Positions 16,873-26,825 are shown, counted from the first letter of the stretch. The stretch is DNA of 64,000 nt from JALONH01 sp046329235 (GCA_046329235.1 JAXLVA010000001.1:2170001-2234000), one strand, 5' to 3'. The notes: generated by a model not told the origin, from the sequence alone. Numbers and translations are program-made.

Positions 16873-18984
16873 ATGTTAAAAAGAAAAAAATACTTGTTGT
16901 TCATTGTACCTATTGTAGTACTGACGAGTATTATAGTTTGGTATTTTTTTACCTACTACGACCAACCTGTTAAAAACAAAAAATACATTGCCTACATAGG
17001 TAGATATACTAATATCAACGATACAACACCGGCACCCCTGCAGGAGAAAAATAAATTTGATTTACTCCACGAAACTTTTTTAAAAGAATACCTATCTCGT
17101 TTAAATCTTCCATATACCGAACTAGAATTAAAACCATTCGATTGCAGAAAGAGTGGCGAAATAAGCGATTCTCTTTATCAAATAATTGCTAAAGACAGTT
17201 CAATAGTGGCAGTTATAGACAATACATGGGGGCAACATATTAGCGTAGCTCAAAAAACGATTCAACAAAACAATATCCCTGTCATCGCCATTAATGCGGA
17301 CAGAAACTTTTTAAACTACGGCCCTGCATCGGTATTTACTGGTTCACAAGACAATTTACCATACGACATCACCAGTTTCTTAAGTAAGATATTAAAAGTG
17401 AAAAAAGTAAATTTTGTAAGTGAAAAAGATTACAGTCTTCACCATTCTTATTTAGAAGCTTTTAAAAACTCTGGTATTGTTGTCAATAAAATGTTTCTTG
17501 CCGAAGGAAAAGGATTTGATAAAGAAGACTCCGCAGCTTTTTATCAAGAATTCACTTCTTATTATCAAAACAATCCTAAAGAAATAGACACTTGGACAAT
17601 TTTCAATGTACATGTAGACATAGGCAATAGCCTGATAAAATTCATAGATAAAAACTTTACACAATTTAAAGGACTAGGGCATGCCTACGTTGTTAACCCA
17701 TCCGTCATAAAGACTTTTGGAAATAAAAACAACAACCAACTCATCATTGTTAGTTACCCTACAGATGCCTTATCTCAACCATTGTATCATGATATTAAAA
17801 AAATCAAATTAACTCATCCGGAATTATTTGACAATCCTAACCACCCACTATTTGTAGAGAGAAGCTGGGATGCGGTAGAAATCATTAAGAATAAATTTGA
17901 GTTTCATGGCGACACAGCTCAACTTAGTAAAAAAGATTTTGTCAACTACTTTTCATCCCTTCCTAATACTACTGTCAAAGAAGAAGATGAAATATACATT
18001 TTTGATTCTACCAATACGGTAATTCCTGAATTAATCTTCACTGAATATTCAGGTGGACACTTCCACTCTTTCCCATTACAGTTAAATGAAAAAAGAGAAG
18101 TAATTCCGAATTTATTCTTCGGCATGGAAATAGTAGATATTTATAACATTGATGTAGATGCTAATTCCTTTACCTCTGATTTTTACTATTGGGTTAAATT
18201 AGACTCTTCTAACTACGATGCGGAGAAATATATCATTTTTCAAAACATGAAACAAAATGAAAGTTCGAAGGAATTGATTTTTGAAAAAGTAAACGGAAAT
18301 CAAATTTATAAACTTTACAAAGTATCCGGAGTGTTTTATGTGAATTATGATTTAGGGTCTTATCCATTCGATAATCAAGAAATTTATATTCGAGCCGAAA
18401 TTTTAAATCCTTCCACGGAATTAAAAGTATCCTTTGACCAAAAGAGCTTTACTTACGACTCTGAAAAAATAAAAGCATTTAAAATCAACGAGTGGGAGAA
18501 AACGGAATTCTACGTTACTGTTGACAACGAAGTGAGCCGTGGCATGCACGGTGACCCTGATATGGATGAAGAAAAATTATATGAATTCAAAAACATCTAT
18601 TTCCGATTAGATATCAGCAGAAAGCCTACTACTCCTTTACTTGAGATAGTACTACCGTTAATCTTAATCGGGGTTATATCTATCAGTTTATTATTCATCA
18701 AAGATATTTCCTTTGAGAACTTAGGGGAAGTAAGTATTGGGGTATTCATGTCGATTGTGGCCTTCTCTATATCCTTCTCTGAAACTACACCTTCTGCACA
18801 AAACCTGACTAAAGCTGATTACCTCTTCTGGTTAACCTTCATTGTGGTCTTGATCAACTTTATGATTGTGATTGTAGTGAATGCTATTTATGATATAGAT
18901 AAAGTGAAAAATATAGATATCAGAAAAATAAGTACCATCATTGGAGTACTTTATATTTTACTATGCGCTATTATACTAGTGTGA
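16873..18984 (+). CDS. Periplasmic-binding-protein-like domain fused to a pentameric ligand-gated ion channel (Cys-loop/Pro-loop superfamily)
   Basis: The 703-residue membrane protein has an unusual order. An N-terminal hydrophobic anchor (about 7-28) is followed by a type I periplasmic-binding-protein-like domain (about 37-400, with alternating beta/alpha segments such as VAVIDNTWGQH...IPVIAINADRN and an effector-domain hinge). Next comes a channel-type extracellular beta-sandwich (about 415-583) carrying the superfamily signatures DFYYWVKL (435-442) and the loop YPFDNQ (497-502). Four TM helices follow: TM1 about 589-609 with a Pro, TM2 about 618-637, TM3 about 650-671, and TM4 about 686-703. 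The TM3-TM4 loop is short, as in other prokaryotic channels. It probably gates ions in response to a periplasmic solute. It overlaps the 3' end of the opposite-strand propeller gene by 9 nt. Confidence 0.8.
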   Translation: MLKRKKYLLFIVPIVVLTSIIVWYFFTYYDQPVKNKKYIAYIGRYTNINDTTPAPLQEKNKFDLLHETFLKEYLSRLNLPYTELELKPFDCRKSGEISDSLYQIIAKDSSIVAVIDNTWGQHISVAQKTIQQNNIPVIAINADRNFLNYGPASVFTGSQDNLPYDITSFLSKILKVKKVNFVSEKDYSLHHSYLEAFKNSGIVVNKMFLAEGKGFDKEDSAAFYQEFTSYYQNNPKEIDTWTIFNVHVDIGNSLIKFIDKNFTQFKGLGHAYVVNPSVIKTFGNKNNNQLIIVSYPTDALSQPLYHDIKKIKLTHPELFDNPNHPLFVERSWDAVEIIKNKFEFHGDTAQLSKKDFVNYFSSLPNTTVKEEDEIYIFDSTNTVIPELIFTEYSGGHFHSFPLQLNEKREVIPNLFFGMEIVDIYNIDVDANSFTSDFYYWVKLDSSNYDAEKYIIFQNMKQNESSKELIFEKVNGNQIYKLYKVSGVFYVNYDLGSYPFDNQEIYIRAEILNPSTELKVSFDQKSFTYDSEKIKAFKINEWEKTEFYVTVDNEVSRGMHGDPDMDEEKLYEFKNIYFRLDISRKPTTPLLEIVLPLILIGVISISLLFIKDISFENLGEVSIGVFMSIVAFSISFSETTPSAQNLTKADYLFWLTFIVVLINFMIVIVVNAIYDIDKVKNIDIRKISTIIGVLYILLCAIILV

Positions 18985-19827
18985 TTTTCTTTTAAGTGCT
19001 AGTCGAAACAGTTTCCCTTTTTCATTAGAGATATAAATCGTTTGAGAATTAACCCAAGCGATTCCTTCATTTTGTCCGCCTCTTAAAAACTTTCGATACC
19101 CAATAGGTTTTGTTACAAAGGCATTATTAGCAATCGTTATTCTATAAAAATATATCCAGCCATAAGTTAATACTGCCAAACGGTAGGAAGTGCTATCTTC
19201 CTGCACTATTGAAGCACCGGTTACCATACCACGCATGGGAAACTCGGTTATTACATTAGCTACACTATCTCCGATAGAATACTGATAAACTTTGGATGGA
19301 TCAGTAGTTCTATTTTTACTAAACATTAAAACAGTTGAATCTATTTTCACAAAAGCTTCAGCATCATAATTTAGTCGAACAGGAGGAAACTCTGTTTGAT
19401 CGGTATATCGATATGCGTATTTATTCACCAAACTATCTGACATATTGTAAGAGTAAAAGCGCAAGTTCTTACGTTGATTTCTATTATTCCCAATATCCCC
19501 TATCCAAAAAGTAGTACTAGTAGCATCCCACTGAATTTCTTCCCAATCTTTATTGGTAGCACCCGGAATTCTATATTCATTCACATAAGTTCCATTGGTA
19601 TCAATTTCAAACACCACGGGATCACCCCCACTATCATTAATAGTATAAAAAGTTTTTCTTATGCTATCATACACTAATCCGGACGATTCATTAATTCGAG
19701 CATCTATTTGGGCTGTTTTCTTGATAGAAGATTTTACTTTTTTAATACGCACATCATTTTCCCAATGCGTATTGGTTGGAGTAAATACAATTTTCAGAAA
19801 ATAGGCTATCGGCAATAGAAACTTCAT
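18976..19827 (-). CDS. Exported beta-propeller-like protein, function unknown
   Basis: I do not recognise a named family. The 283-residue protein has an N-terminal hydrophobic segment (MKFLLPIAYFLKIVF) and then repeated blade-like stretches: SSGLVYDSIRKTFYTINDSGGDP, DWEEIQWDATSTTFWIGDIGNN, YDAEAFVKIDSTVLMFSKN and EGIAWVNSQTIYISNEKGKLFRL. Their spacing suggests a five- or six-bladed propeller resembling esterase-like or YjiK/SdiA-regulated families. Its ATG overlaps the helicase stop codon by 1 nt (TAATG), so it is coupled to the helicase gene. Confidence 0.65.
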   Translation of the reverse strand: MKFLLPIAYFLKIVFTPTNTHWENDVRIKKVKSSIKKTAQIDARINESSGLVYDSIRKTFYTINDSGGDPVVFEIDTNGTYVNEYRIPGATNKDWEEIQWDATSTTFWIGDIGNNRNQRKNLRFYSYNMSDSLVNKYAYRYTDQTEFPPVRLNYDAEAFVKIDSTVLMFSKNRTTDPSKVYQYSIGDSVANVITEFPMRGMVTGASIVQEDSTSYRLAVLTYGWIYFYRITIANNAFVTKPIGYRKFLRGGQNEGIAWVNSQTIYISNEKGKLFRLALKRKSH

Positions 19828-22800
19828 TAGAATAAACTTTTACTCCACACGGTTTGATACTTCCATCCTTTTTGACTTAGATGAATAGGTTTGTATAAAA
19901 ATCTATTTTTAGGAGGAGTAGTTCGGAATGACTCATCATCCGTATCCATCCATACTTCTTCACCCTCTTTATTTTCTATCAAATCAATGTACGGATATAT
20001 TCCATGAGCTTGAGTATACTTTGATACATACTTATTAGCAACAGAGAATACCGGAATATCTTTTTTCAATAAGTGTGTAAACTGTACAGAAGACAATTTA
20101 TTCGCTTCCCAAGCATAGGATAAATATTCTTTCAAATATTGTACACCTTCATTTTTCAATCCTTCGGTTTGTAATTGATTGGGAAGAATACTTGACACTA
20201 CATACATTTTTTCACGTGCACGTGTCACCGCCACATTCAATCTTCTTTCTCCGCCTTGTTTACTCAATGAGCCAAACTGCATCACAAATCTACCCGACTG
20301 AGAAGGAGCATAAGTAATAGAGAAGATAATCACATCGCGTTCATCCCCCTGAACATTCTCTAAGTTTTTTACAAAGATAGAATCAGGTAATAGCACCTGG
20401 CGTTCCAGGCAGTTCTTATTTAGCAAATCTTGAATATAGATTGCCTGCGGATAATTAAAAGCAATGATTCCAATGGACGTTTTACCTTCCTGAATTAAGC
20501 TAACCACTTTCTCTACTATCCACTCCGCTTCCACTTTATTCACTTGAGATTCCCATACCCCTCTATCTAAATGGATATATTCTAGGGCTTTTACATCTAC
20601 ATATGTTCTGTCCGGAATATACTCTAATTGACGATTATAAAAATGACGGTTAGAGAATTCAATTAAAGATATATGCTTGCTTCTATAGTGTCCTTTTAAC
20701 ATAGAAGAAGGAATATACTTCGCCACAAATTCCATCACCGACTCCTCCGAATTATCTTCTTCCTCCTCTTCTTCCATTCGAGCAGAATACAAATCATACG
20801 GCGGCATCTGTTTCGTATCTCCAGTTACCACAATCTGATTAGCGCGATACATAACCGGTAAAGCCACTTCAGTGTAACACTGAGAAGCTTCATCGAAGAT
20901 GATTAAATCAATATCTTTTTTAAAAGGGAAAACTATAGATACCATTTCAGGAGTCATCAACCAACAAGGTAACAACTTGAACAATTCATCCTGAAACTGA
21001 TTCATCAATTTACGTAGCGACCAAACACTTCGACGTTTCGTCACCTGATGATACAAGTCACGATAGGTAGTTCTATTTTGCAGGCGATTATATTCATTGC
21101 CCAAATACTTCAACGAACGAACCGAGCGATTTACTTCTTTCTTAATTAGCTGTCTTTTCTCTTCATATAATTCCGGCCACTGCTGATTTCTACTTTTCCA
21201 TGAAATAGAATCTACCGTTGTAAGAATCGGATAAATTTGTTCCAAGTGCATCAACCAGTAATACTGAATGGAATTCACCGCCCAGTCCACATCCTTCTCC
21301 GTAGATACATTAGATTGCACATATTGACACCAGTACAAGGATTTCACTTCAGCAGCGGCAATGATTTGATGCAAGCTCAAAATATCTACCGCATGTTTCT
21401 TCACATGATCTAACCAAGAAGAAAGTAGGTCGGAGTTTTTGTCAGACAATTTCAATTGAGCGACAGACAAAAAAGTATTCAACGATAAAACCGATTGACT
21501 ATCCTTAATCAATTGTGCCACTTCTTCTCTAAAAGTAAACCAACGTTTTAAGCTCAAGTTTTGCTGCTCTTCAATCAAGGCAGTCAAAATCTCATACGCC
21601 GTGTTGATTCCAATCCACTGCTGATAGAATTCAGCGGGATGAGAAATTGTATGTTTCAACATTCCCTCCCACTTCAGCTTTAATTCAACAAATGCAATGA
21701 ATCGAGCTAAGGTATCGTTCAATCCCTTCAATCCGGAATAACCGGATTTCAACCCAAACACTTGAGTAAATCGTTTATAAGATTTGTGTTGCTTATTGAA
21801 TAAAGATTGAAAAAAGAAAGATATAGAAGAACCCTCGTTTAACTTTTGAGTATATGTCCACAAGCCTTTTGCTTCTTCTAGCGAAAAAGATAAAATCTTT
21901 CCAAAGAAATATTCACTATCCGACTCCCACTGGTCTATCGCTTCTATTTCCTTCAACCACTCTTTCCAAGTAACATCGGAGTGTCTAAAAACTTCCGACG
22001 AAAACGAATCTATTGTATTCAACTCGTTCAAGGACTTTTTAAACGAAATCGAAAATATTCTTTCAATCTCCTCTCTCCGTCGTAAACAACCCTGCCACTT
22101 TCCAACAAAATCACCCAGCGACACGATATCATTATACGCCTTACTTTCCGTCAATCGCTCTTTCCAAAACTCTTTAGAGTTAAACTCAATCGCTTGATAC
22201 GGTTGTATTTGTTTGTATAATGCTAAAGCCTTTTCTAAAACTGGCTTTGGGTAATCTATATAAATACGACTATACGCCGGAGAAACTTTTTCTTTATTTA
22301 CAATCAAATACAATTCATGCGCCGAGTATCCGGCTAAGGATGTATCATGTAAAGCATGATGGAATAAATTGACTTCTTTATCCCACTGATGAAGTTGGTG
22401 CGCTAGTTGATTAAATCGCTTTTCATCTTCAATCGACTCCATCGTGCTGTCGTCCAACTTATATTGATCTAACTTCTCAATATGTGTAGCGATGCGCTCA
22501 TATATTTTCTTTCGATCTAAAATAAAATCTTGTACCAAAGCAGAGTGCTCACCTAAACCAATAGACGACAATCGTTGATGCACTACTTCCAGAGCTGCGC
22601 GTTTCTGAGAAACAACTACTACCTTTTTCCCTTTGGCCATATAGTGCGCAACCATGTTCGCAATCGTTTCTGATTTTCCGGAACCCGGAGGACCTTGCAC
22701 CAATAAAGATTCCCCCTTATTAATTCGATTTAAAATCAGTTCTTGATGCACATCGATTCGGAATGGGAATAAATATTTTTCGCTATTAACAGATGTATCT

Positions 22801-23612
22801 TCGGAGGCATGTCTGTCTAAAAAGAAATGCTCCGTATTATCATCTACTTCTTCCTCCAACCAGGATAAATAATCTTTATTTAAAATACTTCCCGATTGAG
22901 GATAGATCCCCAATACCACATGTTTCTCTAACCACAACTCTCCTACTTTATATTTCTGTTCAAACTCCGCAGCGGTATAAGAATTAAATTCAGAAAGAGT
23001 ATCGGAAAAATAATTAGCCTCACAACGAACTTCTAATCCTAATTGCTCGAGTTTTTTATACAAGTCTGTCAAGAACGAAATCGATTCACCAGGCAATACA
23101 TCTTCTAACCAAGTATCGGCTAATAAAGATTCAATCGATATTCCTTGAAAATATTCAGCAGCATACAACAAGGATTCATTCCATTGTAACTGCCCCGACT
23201 TCTCCAACACCCACTTACCACGCTCTTGAAGCAATTTAACAGGTTGTAATAATAAAGGAGCACGAACAGATTGTCCTGTCTTCCATTTACCACAAACATA
23301 TAATGCTCCAATGAAGAGTTCATACACTCCTTTTTCTTCAAGTACTTGTCGTAACTTTTTATCCAAAGACAAAAAACGATTCGACAATAATTGCCCCTCT
23401 TCGCTTCGAGGTTGATGTACCGGAAGGATGTCTAAAGAAGATGATCCTGAAAGTATATATTGATAAAATAAAGATTCTTTTAATCCAAGATGCGAATCGA
23501 TAGCTGCGGCATCTACATCCATCGTTTTAGAAAGTCGCGCATGATACACCGTTTTACTTCCGGAAGTAACATCATATAATCGCTTACGCAACCTTTCTAA
23601 TAATTCCTTCAT
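19827..23612 (-). CDS. Large SF1 (UPF1/DNA2-like) helicase with a possible vestigial nuclease tail
   Basis: The 1261-residue protein has SF1B helicase motifs: Walker A QGPPGSGKSET (about 306-316), Walker B with motif III (LIIFDEASQ about 902-910, then VVTGDTKQMPP), a Ser/Glu-rich acidic patch, and motifs V-VI (RRLNVAVTRAREKMYVVSS about 1115). About 550 mostly helical residues separate motifs I and II, as in the AAA_11/DUF4011 group. The last 20 residues (GWKYQTVWSKSLF) resemble the end of the VSR/MTES_1575-type nuclease that many relatives carry C-terminally, but the catalytic part is not evident. The helicase role could be in DNA/RNA metabolism or defence. It sits between the DUF4403 gene (1 nt upstream) and the propeller gene. 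Confidence 0.85.
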   Translation of the reverse strand: MKELLERLRKRLYDVTSGSKTVYHARLSKTMDVDAAAIDSHLGLKESLFYQYILSGSSSLDILPVHQPRSEEGQLLSNRFLSLDKKLRQVLEEKGVYELFIGALYVCGKWKTGQSVRAPLLLQPVKLLQERGKWVLEKSGQLQWNESLLYAAEYFQGISIESLLADTWLEDVLPGESISFLTDLYKKLEQLGLEVRCEANYFSDTLSEFNSYTAAEFEQKYKVGELWLEKHVVLGIYPQSGSILNKDYLSWLEEEVDDNTEHFFLDRHASEDTSVNSEKYLFPFRIDVHQELILNRINKGESLLVQGPPGSGKSETIANMVAHYMAKGKKVVVVSQKRAALEVVHQRLSSIGLGEHSALVQDFILDRKKIYERIATHIEKLDQYKLDDSTMESIEDEKRFNQLAHQLHQWDKEVNLFHHALHDTSLAGYSAHELYLIVNKEKVSPAYSRIYIDYPKPVLEKALALYKQIQPYQAIEFNSKEFWKERLTESKAYNDIVSLGDFVGKWQGCLRRREEIERIFSISFKKSLNELNTIDSFSSEVFRHSDVTWKEWLKEIEAIDQWESDSEYFFGKILSFSLEEAKGLWTYTQKLNEGSSISFFFQSLFNKQHKSYKRFTQVFGLKSGYSGLKGLNDTLARFIAFVELKLKWEGMLKHTISHPAEFYQQWIGINTAYEILTALIEEQQNLSLKRWFTFREEVAQLIKDSQSVLSLNTFLSVAQLKLSDKNSDLLSSWLDHVKKHAVDILSLHQIIAAAEVKSLYWCQYVQSNVSTEKDVDWAVNSIQYYWLMHLEQIYPILTTVDSISWKSRNQQWPELYEEKRQLIKKEVNRSVRSLKYLGNEYNRLQNRTTYRDLYHQVTKRRSVWSLRKLMNQFQDELFKLLPCWLMTPEMVSIVFPFKKDIDLIIFDEASQCYTEVALPVMYRANQIVVTGDTKQMPPYDLYSARMEEEEEEDNSEESVMEFVAKYIPSSMLKGHYRSKHISLIEFSNRHFYNRQLEYIPDRTYVDVKALEYIHLDRGVWESQVNKVEAEWIVEKVVSLIQEGKTSIGIIAFNYPQAIYIQDLLNKNCLERQVLLPDSIFVKNLENVQGDERDVIIFSITYAPSQSGRFVMQFGSLSKQGGERRLNVAVTRAREKMYVVSSILPNQLQTEGLKNEGVQYLKEYLSYAWEANKLSSVQFTHLLKKDIPVFSVANKYVSKYTQAHGIYPYIDLIENKEGEEVWMDTDDESFRTTPPKNRFLYKPIHLSQKGWKYQTVWSKSLF

Positions 23613-23613
23613 A

Positions 23614-24999
23614 TTAACGATCTAATCCTTGAACCAATAGTTGCATATCGCCGGATACATAAAACACAAACTTTAATGACTCCGGTGTTAAAAAAATAGT
23701 TTTAGGATACATTTCCTTAACAACAGCTTTCACCGTTACCTGTTTGGATAAAGCATAATTACTCATCGACTGATCTATACTCTGACGAAGTAATTTCATA
23801 TCATCTTTTAAATCGTACACCATGGATTCACGCACACGTTTCAACAAAATACTTTTCATCAACCAGCCTGCAGTCTTTGCTAAGGCATTTTTGGTTTGCA
23901 ATTCATAATCCAAGTTTTTCATATAAATCACTTGTCGGGTGGAATCATATGTAGGCACTCCTGAAAAATAAATAGTCCCTTTCAATGAACCGGACACATG
24001 TGATTCAATTATTAACTTATCACCATTCCCAAACAAACGAATACTATCTACTGTTACTTTCTTTTTCCCATTAGAAGAAGAAAATGTTTCTCCTTTCAAA
24101 TGTTGCGTAGCCATCTTACTGGCATCATCGTAGTCTATACCATTAATAACTGTAATAACGAAGGCACCGGAATGATCATTCGTGTAAGACACATTAGGCA
24201 AGTTGGCGTACTTAACCACGGGCTTCTTCCCTACTTGTGTTTCCGTGTACGCTTCTACTTTGATAAATGCTTTTAAACTTTTATCATCTCCTTTCAGAGG
24301 AGTAATTAAAATATTCTTTGGAGTAATTTTCAACCAAGTAATCGGATTGTCATACATTTGAATGGGTTGATGCATCGATTGCCAGGCATCCTCCACATAT
24401 TTACGTAATGGGACTTGTGATTTAATTTGATCATCAATCGACTGCGTAATGACTTTTTCTTGCGCTTTGATGAGCTTATCCGCTACAAAAGTAACCGGAA
24501 TGGTGATTTGCCCTTTCGTTATGGTTGGCTTCACAATCCAATCATAACTTTTCATTTGAGTGGTAGGACGTAATTCCCAAAAAGGATTCAATTCCAATTT
24601 TGTTGAAAAGGTCATACTAAGCGAACAATCGCCCTCATACATATCTTTTAATTTCAACCCAAACTGATTAAACTCCCAAGCTGCTCTGGACCATATCTTC
24701 ACAGGAACGGTATATTCTATTAACTCACCATTCATTTTAATTTTAATAGGACTCAGTTTTTCAATACGCATCACTACATCATCCGAAAAATCGTTGTCTT
24801 CATAAATCACTCCATTCAATTGCTGATTCATTCTATTCTCTAGCTCTACCACCGATAATTCAACCGGAATAAATAATTCCGAAATAGGTGGTGACGTCAC
24901 ATAAGAGTTATAAGAAGCAGCCGGAGCAACAGGTTGTACTGTTTTACAAGCAGTAAACCATATAAAAGTAGTAGCGACTAAAAGGATAGTATATCTCAT
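23614..24999 (-). CDS. DUF4403 family lipoprotein
   Basis: A 461-residue envelope protein of unknown function, of the length and pattern of Bacteroidota DUF4403 proteins. It has a lipoprotein signal (MRYTILLVATTFIWFTAC, Cys at 18) and no TM segments afterwards. The body is beta-strand-rich with repeated amphipathic elements, recalling lipid-binding BPI/TULIP or SMP-like folds, but that is only an impression. It is the first gene of a three-gene minus-strand unit with the helicase and propeller genes. Confidence 0.8.
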   Translation of the reverse strand: MRYTILLVATTFIWFTACKTVQPVAPAASYNSYVTSPPISELFIPVELSVVELENRMNQQLNGVIYEDNDFSDDVVMRIEKLSPIKIKMNGELIEYTVPVKIWSRAAWEFNQFGLKLKDMYEGDCSLSMTFSTKLELNPFWELRPTTQMKSYDWIVKPTITKGQITIPVTFVADKLIKAQEKVITQSIDDQIKSQVPLRKYVEDAWQSMHQPIQMYDNPITWLKITPKNILITPLKGDDKSLKAFIKVEAYTETQVGKKPVVKYANLPNVSYTNDHSGAFVITVINGIDYDDASKMATQHLKGETFSSSNGKKKVTVDSIRLFGNGDKLIIESHVSGSLKGTIYFSGVPTYDSTRQVIYMKNLDYELQTKNALAKTAGWLMKSILLKRVRESMVYDLKDDMKLLRQSIDQSMSNYALSKQVTVKAVVKEMYPKTIFLTPESLKFVFYVSGDMQLLVQGLDR

Positions 25000-25029
25000 A
25001 AAATAAAACAGCCTTCTTTCGAAGGCTGT
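25000..25029 (-). terminator. Rho-independent terminator after the PfkB kinase gene
   Basis: A 9-bp perfect stem ACAGCCTTC/GAAGGCTGT with a 4-nt loop (25008-25029), followed on the minus strand by TTTTATTTTAT. It separates the kinase transcript from DUF4403, which must have its own start of transcription or rely on read-through. Confidence 0.9.
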
Positions 25030-25048
25030 AAGAAATTCATTCTATTGA

Positions 25049-25975
25049 TTAACGAGGCATATTCATTTCAAATTGTACTAAATCAACAAAGTCTTTCAGT
25101 CTCAATTCCACTTCATGATCAGTCAGGTTTTCTAATCGCTCTGTACCAAATTTTTCCACACAGAAAGAAGCCATAGCAGAACCATAAATAATCGCACGTT
25201 TCATATTCGCAAACGTGATGTCATTCGTACTTGCTAAATAACCGATGAATCCTCCTGCAAACGTATCTCCCGCACCTGTCGGGTCAAAAACTTCTTCTAA
25301 CGGTAATGCCGGAGCAAAGAATACTTGATCGTGGTTAAATAACAAAGCACCGTGTTCACCTTTTTTAATGATGATTACTTTAGGTCCCATTTCCATAATC
25401 TTACGAGCTGCTTTAATCAAAGCATACTCACCGGATAACTGACGAGCTTCTTCATCATTGATAGAAAGTACATCTACCATAGATAAGGTCTTTTTCAAAT
25501 CATCCATCGCAATTTCCATCCAGAAATTCATCGTATCCATTACGATTAACTTCGGACGTTTTTTCAAACGTTGAATAACGGTTGCTTGTACGGATGGAGC
25601 TAAGTTACCCAACATTAAATAGTCACAGTTTTGATATTCTTCCGGAATGATTGGATCAAATGTACCTAATACGTTAAGTTCAGTTACTAACGTATCACGC
25701 GTATTCATATCGTTGTGATATTTACCGGACCAGAAAAATGTTTTCTCCTCTTTTTTAATTTGTAAACCGGTAGTATCAATTCCGTGTTCTTTTAACGTAC
25801 TGATGGCCGTAGAAGGGAAATCACCTCCTACAACAGCTACTAAATTTACTTTAGGGTTGAAATAAGAAGCGGACAAACCGATATAAGTAGCAGCGCCACC
25901 AACAATTTTATCTGTTTTCCCAAAAGGGGTTTCGATCGCATCAAAAGCAACCGAACCGACAACTAATAAACTCAT
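25049..25975 (-). CDS. PfkB-family carbohydrate/nucleoside kinase
   Basis: ATP-dependent sugar or nucleoside kinase of the ribokinase (PfkB) fold, 308 residues. Visible motifs are the N-terminal GGAATYIGLSASYF, with the first PfkB Gly-rich turn near residue 26, and the C-terminal signature DPTGAGDTFAGGFIGYL near residue 230. The second contains the catalytic Asp and the anion hole. The substrate is not determined: adenosine, ribose or fructose-like sugars are all possible for this subgroup. It is transcribed alone and ends at a strong terminator. Confidence 0.88.
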   Translation of the reverse strand: MSLLVVGSVAFDAIETPFGKTDKIVGGAATYIGLSASYFNPKVNLVAVVGGDFPSTAISTLKEHGIDTTGLQIKKEEKTFFWSGKYHNDMNTRDTLVTELNVLGTFDPIIPEEYQNCDYLMLGNLAPSVQATVIQRLKKRPKLIVMDTMNFWMEIAMDDLKKTLSMVDVLSINDEEARQLSGEYALIKAARKIMEMGPKVIIIKKGEHGALLFNHDQVFFAPALPLEEVFDPTGAGDTFAGGFIGYLASTNDITFANMKRAIIYGSAMASFCVEKFGTERLENLTDHEVELRLKDFVDLVQFEMNMPR

Positions 25976-26204
25976 TCTTTTAGATTAGATTTTGAAGTAC
26001 AAATATTCAATCAAATGCCGAAAAAGCCAAGGAATCAAGCGATTTTCCATACACATATGGAGGTGGTTTGAGAAAAAGAAGGCAGATTTTCATATATAAT
26101 CATAAATACCACTATTAAATTGTTAAAATTCTTTAATTATCAACCTGAGTAACAGTGCTTATTTATCTATAAAAGTTCTGTTGTACCACTTTATTAACTA
26201 AACT
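25976..26204. other. AT-rich intergenic stretch upstream of the RAYT locus
   Basis: No gene is seen. It contains a small palindrome TCCATA/TATGGA near 26045-26060. The rest is AT-rich and leads into the repeat copy before the transposase. The whole gap to the transposase gene is 324 bp. Confidence 0.5.
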
Positions 26205-26287
26205 AACCATCCCGAAGTGGTTGAATATGAATAGCAATTTTGGTATATTTAACTTTACACAAGTACCAACCCTGAAGGGGGTAAATA
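26205..26287 (+). repeat. Two-part palindromic repeat, copy A (direct)
   Basis: First half is an AACCAnnnnGAAGTGGTT-like palindrome followed by GAATATGAATAG. After a spacer comes a CCAACCCTGAAGGGG palindrome. It ends 12 nt before the transposase start. The same two-part unit recurs at 26749, 26857, 31508 and 32406. Confidence 0.8.
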
Positions 26288-26299
26288 GTTATTTTTATT

Positions 26300-26746
26300 A
26301 TGAGCACCTTTACACAAATAGTTTATCAAATCATTTTCACAACAAAAAATAGAGAAAGAACTTTATCCAAGAATAACAGAGATTTATTATTTAAATATAT
26401 ATGGGGTGTATTTAAAAACAAAAACTGCCACCTTTATCGAATCAATGGTATAGAAGATCACATCCATATTTTAACAGACCTACACCCTACCATTTCTTTA
26501 GCCTCCTTAATCAAGGACGTAAAATTATCAAGTACAGAATACATCAAATCTAACAAGTTGTTTGAACATTTTAATGGTTGGCAAAACGGATATGGAGCTT
26601 TTACCTATAGTATAAAAGATAAAGACTCTGTCGTTGAATATATAAAAAATCAAGAACAACATCATAAAACGGTTAGCTTCAAAGAGGAATATATCAACTT
26701 GTTAAAACAACACGATATTGAATTTGAAGAAAAATACTTATTGTAA
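26300..26746 (+). CDS. REP-associated tyrosine transposase (IS200-like, RAYT)
   Basis: Single-domain Y1 HUH nuclease of 148 residues. The metal-binding HIH (His54, His56 in EDHIHIL) and the catalytic Tyr region VVEYIKNQEQHH (Tyr114, Gln118) are intact, so it may be active. It is flanked closely by palindromic repeats on both sides (copy A 12 nt upstream, copy B directly after the stop, then copy C). This is the arrangement known for RAYTs and the REP/BIME elements they are thought to mobilise. No TnpB partner is present. Confidence 0.88.
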   Translation: MSTFTQIVYQIIFTTKNRERTLSKNNRDLLFKYIWGVFKNKNCHLYRINGIEDHIHILTDLHPTISLASLIKDVKLSSTEYIKSNKLFEHFNGWQNGYGAFTYSIKDKDSVVEYIKNQEQHHKTVSFKEEYINLLKQHDIEFEEKYLL

Positions 26747-26748
26747 AC

Positions 26749-26825
26749 ATTCAACCCTTTCAGGGTTGGCACACTACCGCCTATGACAATAAAATAGCTA
26801 TTCATATTCAACCACTTCGTGGTTG
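26749..26825 (-). repeat. Two-part palindromic repeat, copy B (inverted)
   Basis: Reverse orientation of copy A: TTCAACCCTTTCAGGGTTGG first, then GCTATTCATATTCAACCACTT and a GTGGTTG closing arm. It begins 3 nt after the transposase stop. Confidence 0.85.
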
